From NCBI GenBank assembly GCA_945876205.1, contig CAMCNL010000008.1, positions 1 to 36,732 on the forward strand: a stretch of 36,732 bases of DNA, read 5' to 3'. The DNA comes from Candidatus Sulfopaludibacter sp. SbA3. GTDB lineage: Bacteria > Acidobacteriota > Vicinamibacteria > Vicinamibacterales > UBA2999. The notes beneath the pieces are model-generated. The model did no database searches. It was not told the origin of the DNA and worked only from the letters and a program-made list of their open reading frames with translations. Below are positions 11,544 to 19,435 of the stretch, one piece after another. A program made the translations under genes and the position numbers. The number at the start of each line of letters is the position of its first letter. The first letter of the stretch is position 1.

Positions 11544-12607
11544 TCACCCGGTCGGTTCCTGTTCGCCACCCCGCGTGCCTCTTCGATGGCGATCGCGAGG
11601 TACGGACGCATGATCGGCAGGGCCGCAAGGGGCGGCAGCAGGCCGCGCGTCGCGATCAGGATTCCCATCGCCGCCGCGGCCTCCGGCCGCATGTAGCCCG
11701 CCAACAGCACCACGAGCGCCATGTCGCGCGCACCCAGGCCGCCAAGCGTGAACGGGAGCTGCCCGGCCATGAGGGCAACCGCGGACAGACTTGCGCACAC
11801 GGTAAACGGGATGCCCACCGACAGCGCGAGCGTGAACATCCACATCTGAACGACGTGCACGAGCCACAGAAAGACGGAGAACAGGACGACGCCTATCCGC
11901 CGGCCGTGCAGACGCTGAACGAGGTCGGGCCACCCTTCGGCCAGGTTGCGCAACCGTCGAAGCTTGGGGTGCGGCAGTGCCTTGACGACGATGAAGCGCG
12001 AGAGCCCGGCGACGCGCTGCGACGAGACGAGCACCAGCGACACCGCCCCGATGGCGCCGAGCAGCGGCCAGATCGCCTGAGGCACCCGGGTGGTCACGGG
12101 TCTCGCGACGAGCCATCCCACCATGCACCAGAAGATCAGTCCGAAAAGATCGCACAGCCGCTCGTAGACGACGATCGCCACCGCGACGCCGGTCGATCCG
12201 CCGCCGCGCTTTCGCACGAAGTAGCTCTTGATCAGGTCGCCAGCTTTGCCAGGCACGAACACATTGAGCGCGCTGGCGACAAGCGTCAGACGGAGCGCTT
12301 CGCCTAGTCCCGTGAGCGCACCGGCTGGGGCGACCCAGTAGAACCGCACCGCACGAAGGAGCGTAATCGGCACGATCATCGAGAGCGACACGACGAGCCA
12401 GAGCGGATCGGCCCGGCGCAGCGACTGGCCGACCATCCGCATGTCGATGCTGCGGTACAGAAAGACGAGCAGCGCCGTGCTGACGCCGAGGCTCACTACA
12501 CGGATGAGGGGCCGCTGCCAGCTTGGCTTGGATGTCGCCGGCGCCAGGGATTCCAATCCCTCGGAGCTTACGTTAGGCACAGGTGGCATTCGGGCTCTGG
12601 GATTCAC
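11540..12607 (-). CDS. UPF0104 / flippase-like integral membrane protein (lysylphosphatidylglycerol-synthase TM family)
   Basis: About 355 residues. It has the eight-helix pattern of the family related to the N-terminal flippase half of MprF and to AglD, which acts in lipid-linked glycan transfer. Typical segments are LRAVRFYWVAPAG, NVFVPGKAGDLIKSYFVRKR, VVYERLCDLFGLIFW and, near the C-terminus, LPFTLGGLGARDMALVVLL. The C-terminal synthase domain of MprF is absent. The reading frame starts at GTG 12607, overlapping the upstream gene by 35 bp; the ATG at 12589 is an equally possible start. It is coupled to paralogue A by ATGA. Moving a lipid-linked sugar or lipid across the membrane is the family-based inference. 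Confidence 0.85.
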   Translation of the reverse strand: MNPRARMPPVPNVSSEGLESLAPATSKPSWQRPLIRVVSLGVSTALLVFLYRSIDMRMVGQSLRRADPLWLVVSLSMIVPITLLRAVRFYWVAPAGALTGLGEALRLTLVASALNVFVPGKAGDLIKSYFVRKRGGGSTGVAVAIVVYERLCDLFGLIFWCMVGWLVARPVTTRVPQAIWPLLGAIGAVSLVLVSSQRVAGLSRFIVVKALPHPKLRRLRNLAEGWPDLVQRLHGRRIGVVLFSVFLWLVHVVQMWMFTLALSVGIPFTVCASLSAVALMAGQLPFTLGGLGARDMALVVLLAGYMRPEAAAAMGILIATRGLLPPLAALPIMRPYLAIAIEEARGVANRNRPGE

Positions 12608-13886
12608 ACAACTGCCATATCGCGCGCTGAACCTCGGCGCCGATGATTGTCTCAGGACGCAGGTAAGCCGCGTCGTATTTCTGGAATCGCGCCGGCCACT
12701 CTCCGGCGAAGAAGCTGGCCAGGGCCTCAGCGCGGACCTCGCGGATCGAGTCTACCGGGGGATAGACAATGTCATTGGCGGCGAAGCCGTACAGATCCGA
12801 CCGGCTGTCCGGGTACAACCCAAGGTGCTTGATCGCCACCGTGGGAATCCCGAGCTTCATGACGGGCAAGTGCACGCCGCTGTTCTCATCCGCAATCACC
12901 CAGTCGCATTGCGCGGCGATCTCCCAGACGGTCGCCTTGGGCGACGATTCCACGACGCCGGTGAGGTCTTTGAGCACATGATCGAGCTTCGGAGGCTCGA
13001 TCATGCTCGGGTGCCACCGGATGATGATCTGCCTGGCGTGCAGATGTTGCCGGCAGTCGGAAATGATCGCCGAGAGCGCCGGCCATGAAATCGCCTTCGG
13101 GGTGAAGATGCCGACCACCGGATTCGCTCGCGCGAACCTCGTCGCATCGAGAGCGGCGGAATCGCCTTCCAGGCCTGCGAACACCACCCGCCCCTTGATC
13201 GGCCCCTTGCGGCTGCGCGCCTGCACTTCTGCCTCGCCTTCAAGAATCGAGAGGCTGAAGTCGAGCACCGGCGAGAGCGGCGTCGGATAGGCGTGCGAGA
13301 TGAACACGCTTGGAATCCGGCGAGCCCGCGCGGCCGCCACAAAGCCCAATTCCTCGGGATTCGAGTCGCTCGAGACCAGCACCGCATCCGGCTTGTGCAC
13401 TGAGAGGATGGCCGCGGCGCGCGCGTACCACGCCAGCGCCCCCGCCACGCGGCAGGAGACGAGAAACCCGTACGTCCTATCGACGCGACGGATCATGCGG
13501 AATGCCGTGGCGAGGTGATGGGAGGCGCGGCGCGTGAATGCAAACGGGCCGAGGACGCCCTTCAGGCTGGTTTTCACCTGGCCGCACTGCTCGTGTCCGA
13601 CCCACGACGCGACGCGGTGCACCTGCCGGCGCGCGTTCGCGTGTCGTGCGACGGTCAGGATGCGAGCGCGGGGATTGCGATCGGACGCGATGGTCAGGAA
13701 GAACACCGCGCCGTAACAGGAGACCAGAAGGGCAGCAAGAGACGGGTTGCCGAGTCGCTCGTGCAACCCGTAGACGAGACGCGCCGGTAGGCTCGATTGC
13801 CTCAGATTCGCAAAGAGCGCCTGGCGAACAGGATCAGAGTCGGCGCGGATCACGATCCGAATCGCTCGAAGGAGGAAGACGTCCAT
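12573..13886 (-). CDS. GT-B-like protein, putative glycosyl/glycerophosphate transferase
   Basis: The 437-residue soluble protein has no signal peptide. The second half looks like the C-terminal Rossmann half of a GT-B enzyme or of capsule/CDP-glycerol-type transferases: IIIRWHPSMIEPPKLDHV with the Arg-x-His-Pro pattern, a predicted turn at SSPKATVWEIAAQCDWVIAD, then NSGVHLPVMKLGIPTVAI, which resembles the sugar-nucleotide loop. The first half contains AVLVSSDSNPEELGFVAAAR, a likely first Rossmann domain. No donor-specific signature was recognised. It is the second gene of the six-gene operon, directly before the flippase-like gene, so a role in making an envelope glycoconjugate precursor is inferred. 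No strong ribosome-binding site precedes the ATG. Confidence 0.6.
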   Translation of the reverse strand: MDVFLLRAIRIVIRADSDPVRQALFANLRQSSLPARLVYGLHERLGNPSLAALLVSCYGAVFFLTIASDRNPRARILTVARHANARRQVHRVASWVGHEQCGQVKTSLKGVLGPFAFTRRASHHLATAFRMIRRVDRTYGFLVSCRVAGALAWYARAAAILSVHKPDAVLVSSDSNPEELGFVAAARARRIPSVFISHAYPTPLSPVLDFSLSILEGEAEVQARSRKGPIKGRVVFAGLEGDSAALDATRFARANPVVGIFTPKAISWPALSAIISDCRQHLHARQIIIRWHPSMIEPPKLDHVLKDLTGVVESSPKATVWEIAAQCDWVIADENSGVHLPVMKLGIPTVAIKHLGLYPDSRSDLYGFAANDIVYPPVDSIREVRAEALASFFAGEWPARFQKYDAAYLRPETIIGAEVQRAIWQLCESQSPNATCA

Positions 13887-13944
13887 CCGTTGGTAAGTTC
13901 CCGGACGGCTTCACGGTCCGTCGCGCGTCAGGAGGGGCAACCGG

Positions 13945-14247
13945 CTATTCCACCGTCTCCTTCGCTTCGTCCGCGCCGATCCGGAGCGAACGGAGGAACC
14001 GGCGATCGTTGGCCGTCAGGTCGAATGGGCGTTTCGCGGGCAGCAGGCGCGCCGGGGTGGTGACCTTCGTGACCGAGCTGCCGCTCGTCCGGTTCACAAA
14101 CCCCACGACGGCTTCGAGCGTCACCCGCATATCGAACCCGGCCTCGCGGGCCTTCGCCCGGCACGCTTCGACCTGGGCATTTTCGGCTACCGCAGCGGCG
14201 ATCGCGTCGGCCAGCTCTTTCGCGAACCGGTTGACGACGTCATCCAT
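13945..14247 (-). CDS. small conserved-looking protein of unknown function, first gene of the operon
   Basis: A 100-residue protein with an excellent Shine-Dalgarno (GAGGAGGA, 6 nt before the ATG) and codon use like its neighbours. The N-terminal third is a predicted amphipathic helix rich in Ala/Glu (VVNRFAKELADAIAAAVAEN). The middle holds MRVTLEAVVGFVNRT and the C-terminus has FDLTANDRRFLRSLRIGADE, a possible helical pair. It has no signal peptide and no membrane segment. It follows the consensus promoter at 14391-14419 after a leader of about 137 nt and lies 58 bp before the GT-B-like gene. The family is not recognised. Confidence 0.7.
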   Translation of the reverse strand: MDDVVNRFAKELADAIAAAVAENAQVEACRAKAREAGFDMRVTLEAVVGFVNRTSGSSVTKVTTPARLLPAKRPFDLTANDRRFLRSLRIGADEAKETVE

Positions 14248-14344
14248 TCCAGTTCCTCCTCACCCGCCGCCGGGCCGGGATCCGGGGCGTCTCCCAATCC
14301 GAACCTGCACAGGACCGGGGAAGTCGGCAGGGATTGAGCGCCAA

Positions 14345-14366
14345 AGGTGTTTATCTGCAGGTGTTT
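14345..14366. repeat. two 9-bp direct repeats in the leader of the six-gene operon
   Basis: AGGTGTTTA occurs at 14345-14353 and again at 14359-14367, a 14-nt period with a 5-nt spacer. A partial third copy (AGGTGT) lies at 14411-14416, inside the promoter next to its -35 box. They fall just downstream of the predicted start point, a plausible place for a repressor to bind. Confidence 0.45.
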
Positions 14367-14390
14367 AGCCTCCGACTGAAGCTGCGGCCG

Positions 14391-14419
14391 ATTGTAGAGG
14401 CACTCTCAGGAGGTGTCAA
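14391..14419 (-). promoter_or_regulatory. near-consensus sigma70 promoter of the six-gene membrane/glycan operon
   Basis: Read leftward: TTGACA (14419-14414), a spacer of exactly 17 bp, then TACAAT (14396-14391). The -35 is a perfect match and the -10 matches five of six. It is the best promoter in the window and points into the operon ending at 6844. The predicted start is near 14384. Confidence 0.8.
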
Positions 14420-14493
14420 CAGACGACCTGCCTGTCGTACGCAAGGGAGCCGGTCTTAGTGGCTCATACCCAACAACATGCGGGACACCGGGG

Positions 14494-14499
14494 TAGAAT
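14494..14499 (+). promoter_or_regulatory. putative -10 element for the mutase gene
   Basis: TAGAAT lies 11 nt before the ATG at 14511 with no Shine-Dalgarno between them. No -35 match is evident. Its place favours 14511 over the upstream ATG at 14478 and suggests a leaderless or very short-leader transcript. Confidence 0.45.
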
Positions 14500-14510
14500 C
14501 CGGACACCCG

Positions 14511-16076
14511 ATGAGCACCCGTTCGACCGACCGGCCCTTTCGCTCGCCTGAAGACCTGGCCGGGTCGGATCCGCAGCAGGACATCGGAAATCCGGGGTCT
14601 TTCCCCTTCACCCGGGGGATTCAGCCGACGATGTACCGGGGACGCCCCTGGAGCATGCGGCAGTACGCCGGCTTCGCCACCGCCGCCGAATCGAACCAGC
14701 GCTACCGCTACCTGCTGTCCCAGGGCGTCTCAGGCCTGAGCGTCGCGTTCGATCTTCCTACGCAAATCGGCTACGACTCGGACCATCCGCTCGCCGCCGG
14801 CGAGGTCGGCAAAGTCGGCGTGGCGATCGACTCGATCGAGGACATGTCGGAGCTCTTTGACGGCATTCCCCTTGGCCGGGTGTCGACCTCGATGACGATC
14901 AACGCGACCGCCATCATCCTGCTCGCGCTCTACGCCGCGGTCGCCCGGCGCCAGGGCGCGCCGCTGACGTCGCTGTCTGGGACGCTGCAGAACGACATCC
15001 TCAAGGAGTACGTCGCGCGCGGCACCTATATCTTTCCTCCACGCCCTTCGCTCCGCATCGTCACCGACGTGATGGCGTTCTGCGCGCGGGAGATGCCGGA
15101 GTGGAACACGATCTCGATCAGCGGCTATCACATCCGCGAAGCGGGATCGACAGCCGTGCAGGAACTGGCGTTCACGCTCGCGCATGCGGTGGCGTACGTG
15201 CAGGCGGCCATCGACGCCGGACTTGACGTCAATGTCTTCGGCCAGCGCCTGTCGTTCTTTTTCAACACGCACAATAACTTTCTGGAAGAGATCGCAAAGT
15301 TCCGGGCGGCGCGGCGGATGTGGGCCCGGATCATGCGCGACCGGTTCGGCGCCACCAACGTTCGCGCGCAGCAGCTTCGCTTCCACGCGCAAACCGCCGG
15401 GAGCACGCTGACGGCGCAGCAGCCGAACAACAATATCGTCCGCACCTCGCTGCAGGCGCTGGCTGCCGTGCTCGGAGGGGCGCAGTCGCTCCACTGCAAC
15501 GGCCGCGACGAGGCGCTCGCGCTGCCGACGGAAGAGAGCGCGACGATCGCCATCCGCACGCAGCAAATCCTGCTGCACGAAAGCGGCGTGGCGAACACGG
15601 CCGATCCCGTGGGCGGTTCCTATGCCATCGAAGACCTGACCAATCAGATCGAGAACGAGGCGATGGCGCTCCTGGCGCGTATCGATGCCGCGGGCGGAAC
15701 TCTCGCCGCGATCGAATCGGGATTCATCCAGCAGCAGATCCAGGATTCGGCGTACCTGGCGCAGCAGGCGATCGATGCCGGGGACACGATCGTGGTGGGC
15801 GTCAACCGGTTCGTCGACGAACGCGCGTCAGCAGTGAAGGCTGGCATCTTCCGCGTCGATCCCGAGATCGAGCGGCGGCAGATCGATCGAGTTCGCGCCG
15901 TGCGCGCAAGCCGCAGCGAGCAGGAGTGGCGTTCAGCGATCGCGGGCATCGAGCGCGTGGCGCGCGAGGGCGGCAACCTCGTGCCGCCGATCATCACCGC
16001 GGTCGAGAGCCGTGCGACCGTTGGTGAAATGGCCGACACGATGCGCGGCGTCTTCGGCGAGCACCGGGAATCCTGA
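14511..16076 (+). CDS. methylmalonyl-CoA mutase-type large subunit (no B12-binding domain)
   Basis: About 521 residues. It is the TIM-barrel, substrate-binding half of the acyl-CoA mutase family, which rearranges branched to linear acyl-CoA with adenosylcobalamin. Family segments are [47 protein letters not shown], the [17 protein letters not shown] run, [13 protein letters not shown] with the active-site histidine, and [17 protein letters not shown]. Tyr in RQYAGF is the residue associated with methylmalonyl-CoA, where isobutyryl-CoA mutases have Phe. The C-terminal cobalamin-binding domain (DxHxxG) is absent, as in two-subunit enzymes, and the small subunit is not in the window. The stop overlaps the start of the next ABC ATPase gene (TGATG), so translation is coupled. 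Start 14511 is preferred to 14478 because a -10-like TAGAAT lies between them. Confidence 0.88.
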   Translation: MSTRSTDRPFRSPEDLAGSDPQQDIGNPGSFPFTRGIQPTMYRGRPWSMRQYAGFATAAESNQRYRYLLSQGVSGLSVAFDLPTQIGYDSDHPLAAGEVGKVGVAIDSIEDMSELFDGIPLGRVSTSMTINATAIILLALYAAVARRQGAPLTSLSGTLQNDILKEYVARGTYIFPPRPSLRIVTDVMAFCAREMPEWNTISISGYHIREAGSTAVQELAFTLAHAVAYVQAAIDAGLDVNVFGQRLSFFFNTHNNFLEEIAKFRAARRMWARIMRDRFGATNVRAQQLRFHAQTAGSTLTAQQPNNNIVRTSLQALAAVLGGAQSLHCNGRDEALALPTEESATIAIRTQQILLHESGVANTADPVGGSYAIEDLTNQIENEAMALLARIDAAGGTLAAIESGFIQQQIQDSAYLAQQAIDAGDTIVVGVNRFVDERASAVKAGIFRVDPEIERRQIDRVRAVRASRSEQEWRSAIAGIERVAREGGNLVPPIITAVESRATVGEMADTMRGVFGEHRES

Positions 16077-16873
16077 TGACCGCGCCCCTGCTCGATGTCA
16101 AGCATCTCACCGTCGTGTTCGACGGATCGCCCGCGGTCACCGCGGTTGACGACGTCAGCTTCCAGATTGCGGCAGGCGAGACACTCGGGCTCGTCGGGGA
16201 ATCAGGCAGCGGCAAGTCGGTGACGGCGTTCTCGGTGCTGCGGCTGCTGCAGCCACCGGGACGGGTCAGCGGTGGCCAGGTACTCTTCGAGGGTCGCGAC
16301 CTGCTCACGCTCTCCGAGCGGGAGATGCGGGCGGTGCGCGGCGCACGAATCTCGCTGATCTTCCAGGAGCCGATGACGGCGCTGAACCCGGTCATGCGCG
16401 TCGGCGATCAGATTGCCGAAGCGCTGCTCGTCCACGGACAGGCATCCAAGTCAGAAGCGCGCGCACGTGCGGTCGACCTGCTCAACGCGGTCCGCATCCC
16501 GGACGCGGCGCAGCGCGTTCGTGACTATCCACACCAGTTGTCAGGCGGCATGCGCCAGCGGGTGATGATCGCCATCGCCCTCGCCTGCCAGCCGCCGCTC
16601 ATCATCGCCGACGAGCCGACCACGGCGCTCGATGTCACGATCCAGGCGCAGGTCCTCGAACTGCTGCGCGACTTGAAGGCGCAGTTCAACCTGGCGCTGC
16701 TGCTCATCACGCACGACTTCGGTGTGGTGGCCGAGATGGCCGACCGCGTAGCCGTCATGTACAAGGGCAAGCTCGTGGAACAGGGACCGGTACGCCAGAT
16801 CCTCCGCGAGCCGGCGCACGAGTACACACGGAGCCTGCTCGCCGCCGTGCCGGGGATGAAGGGCGCTCGCTGA
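16076..16873 (+). CDS. ABC transporter ATP-binding protein, oligopeptide/dipeptide type (DppD/OppD-like)
   Basis: The 265-residue ATPase has Walker [18 protein letters not shown]-loop [11 protein letters not shown], signature [12 protein letters not shown], Walker [13 protein letters not shown] and the switch histidine in [15 protein letters not shown]. The end, [12 protein letters not shown], is the start of the oligopeptide-type C-terminal extension. Such proteins energise peptide, nickel or related uptake as heterodimers with a DppF/OppF-type partner, here the next gene (TGATG overlap). No permease or solute-binding protein is in the window. Coupling to the upstream mutase gene is unusual and may be only positional. 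Confidence 0.92.
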   Translation: MTAPLLDVKHLTVVFDGSPAVTAVDDVSFQIAAGETLGLVGESGSGKSVTAFSVLRLLQPPGRVSGGQVLFEGRDLLTLSEREMRAVRGARISLIFQEPMTALNPVMRVGDQIAEALLVHGQASKSEARARAVDLLNAVRIPDAAQRVRDYPHQLSGGMRQRVMIAIALACQPPLIIADEPTTALDVTIQAQVLELLRDLKAQFNLALLLITHDFGVVAEMADRVAVMYKGKLVEQGPVRQILREPAHEYTRSLLAAVPGMKGAR

Positions 16874-17747
16874 TGCCGCTTCTCGAGGTTCGGCATCTCG
16901 TCAAGCACTTCGTCCGCAAGCAGGGCTTATGGCGTCCGCCGTCGGTAGTCCGTGCCGTGGACGATGTGAGCTTCACGATTGACGAGGGCGAGATGTTCGG
17001 CCTGGTCGGTGAATCCGGCAGCGGCAAGAGCACGACCGGCCGGTGCATCCTGCGGCTCATCGAGCCCTCTTCCGGTGAGGTGCTGTTCCGCGGCGAGAAC
17101 GTCCTCGGGTTTGACCGTTCGCGGATGCGCGCCGCGCGACGCGACATGCAGATCGTCTTTCAGGATCCCTATTCCTCGCTCAATCCGCGTATGCGCGTCG
17201 GCGACATCGTCGAGGAGCCGCTTGTCATTCACAACCTCGGCACCAGGGCCGAACGGTTGACGCGGGTGGCGGAGCTGTTCGAGCTGGTCGGCCTCGAGTC
17301 GAGTTATCTCTCGCGGTATCCCCACGAGTTCAGCGGCGGGCAGCGTCAGCGCATCGGCATCGCCCGCGCGCTCGCGCTGAACCCGGCGCTGATCATCGCC
17401 GACGAAGCGGTGTCAGCCCTCGACGTGTCGATTCAGGCGCAGGTCGTGCGGTTGCTGATGGATCTGAAGGAGCGGCTGAAGCTTACCTATCTCTTCATCG
17501 CGCACGACCTGCGACTGGTCGAACACATCTGCAGCCGCGTCGCGGTCATGTACTTGGGGAAGATCGTGGAGATTGGGGAGACGCGTGCGCTCTTCTCGCA
17601 GCCGACGCATCCGTACACGCGCGCGCTGCTGAGCGCAATTCCGGTGCTCGATCCCGATGCGCCGCACGAACGAATCCAGCTCGATCCCGCCGCGTTCGAT
17701 CGCGCCGCGCCGCTGCGCGAGATCGGAACGCAGCACTGGGCAGCCGT

Positions 17748-17751
<4 letters not shown>
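16873..17751 (+). CDS. ABC transporter ATP-binding protein, oligopeptide/dipeptide type (DppF/OppF-like)
   Basis: The 292-residue partner ATPase has Walker [18 protein letters not shown]-loop [13 protein letters not shown], signature [12 protein letters not shown], Walker [13 protein letters not shown] (Ala in place of the usual Pro) and [12 protein letters not shown]. The C-terminal [19 protein letters not shown] is the oligopeptide/dipeptide transporter motif. It overlaps the previous ATPase gene by one base. Its TAG stop shares CTAG with the convergent LolD-like gene. With the preceding gene it would make a complete ATPase pair, but the membrane and binding components must be encoded elsewhere. 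Confidence 0.92.
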
Positions 17752-18434
<683 letters not shown>

Positions 18435-18582
18435 CTACTGGACCGTCCGGACTGATTGGGTACTACTCACAACAAGCCTCCGAGCGCGATTGTTCGGCCG
18501 CGACAACGGCGCGGCCGGTAGTGATCCAGAAGCTACGTGCCATGAGGTCCATACGGCGCGGCCGCTGCGGCAGTCCCGCACG

Positions 18583-19416
18583 TTATCCGGATTTCAAACG
18601 GGCCAGCAGCGACTTGACGACGTCCGGCGCGTCGGTCGGAATATGCGCCGCCCAATTGACCGTGTTGACCGGCACCATGATCAGCTTGCCCCCGGCCGGC
18701 ATCGGCTTGCGCTTCTGTTCGGCAATCGCCATAGCCAGGTCGCGCGCCGGCGCGACTTTCGGCGCCATCAGAAACACGCACAGGTCGCGCTGCTTGTCCG
18801 GTTTCATCCGGCTCGCCATGGTCCAGGATTCGGCCAGGATGGCCGCATCCACGTGGTCGGTGAACCGTCCCAGCACGCGCGACGGTAACTTGAGCTTCCA
18901 GAATGGCGGCTTGGGAATACAGGTGATCTGGAAACCCTGGAGCGGAGGCTGCTCGAAGTTTCCGAACTCGCTGACGAGCGCCTGGCGAAACCGCATGACC
19001 GTCGCCTTCCTCACGAGGTCGCTGGCGCCCGCCCGATCCTGCGAGAACACTGACGAGGACACGGAGGCATCCGGTTCGGCAGTCGGGACTCGTTCCGCGC
19101 CGGGGCGTGCAGCCTCCGGGGGACGCGGTGGTGCATCCGTCGAGGGTACCGCCGCGGGCGCGGCCGCGTGGTAGGCGGCTGTTGGTTCACCGGTTTCGAG
19201 CTGGGCGTCGTAGTCGGCACGCAGCGTCTCATCGGTGAGCGTCTTATAAGACTGGGTCAGCTCCGCGGCCTTGACGGCCGCGATCTCCTGGAATTCCTTG
19301 CCAAGATGCTGAACCTTGTCGGGATGGTATTTCGCGATCTCGCGGCGGAAGGCGCGTTTGATCTCATCCATGGACGCCGTTGGGGTGACGTCCAGCATCT
19401 CGTAGTAGGTCTTCAC
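18583..19416 (-). CDS. J-domain protein with unrecognised C-terminal domain
   Basis: The 277-residue protein starts at GTG 19416, with a G-rich stretch upstream. The first 75 residues are a J-domain: MKTYYEMLDVTPTASMDEIK, then the HPD tripeptide in AKYHPDKVQHL, and the helix ending LRADYDAQLE. J-domains stimulate the ATPase of DnaK-type chaperones. A Pro/Ala-rich linker (about 80-125) leads to a C-terminal domain of about 150 residues (from VMRFRQALVSEFGNFEQP to the end) that is not the zinc-finger/substrate domain of DnaJ and was not recognised. It lies 19 bp after the PilB/GspE-like ATPase, probably in one transcript, which suggests service to that machine. Confidence 0.85.
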   Translation of the reverse strand: MKTYYEMLDVTPTASMDEIKRAFRREIAKYHPDKVQHLGKEFQEIAAVKAAELTQSYKTLTDETLRADYDAQLETGEPTAAYHAAAPAAVPSTDAPPRPPEAARPGAERVPTAEPDASVSSSVFSQDRAGASDLVRKATVMRFRQALVSEFGNFEQPPLQGFQITCIPKPPFWKLKLPSRVLGRFTDHVDAAILAESWTMASRMKPDKQRDLCVFLMAPKVAPARDLAMAIAEQKRKPMPAGGKLIMVPVNTVNWAAHIPTDAPDVVKSLLARLKSG

Positions 19417-19435
19417 AACCCCCGAAGTCTACTTT

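Noticed and set aside
14250-14480. Possible tRNA in the mutase/operon spacer (GGTTCGGATT-like stretch on the minus strand)
   Set aside because: No pairing T-arm, anticodon arm or acceptor stem could be folded around it.
14478-14510. Upstream ATG for the mutase gene
   Set aside because: A -10-like TAGAAT lies between it and the next ATG, and the extra residues have no ribosome-binding site or family support.
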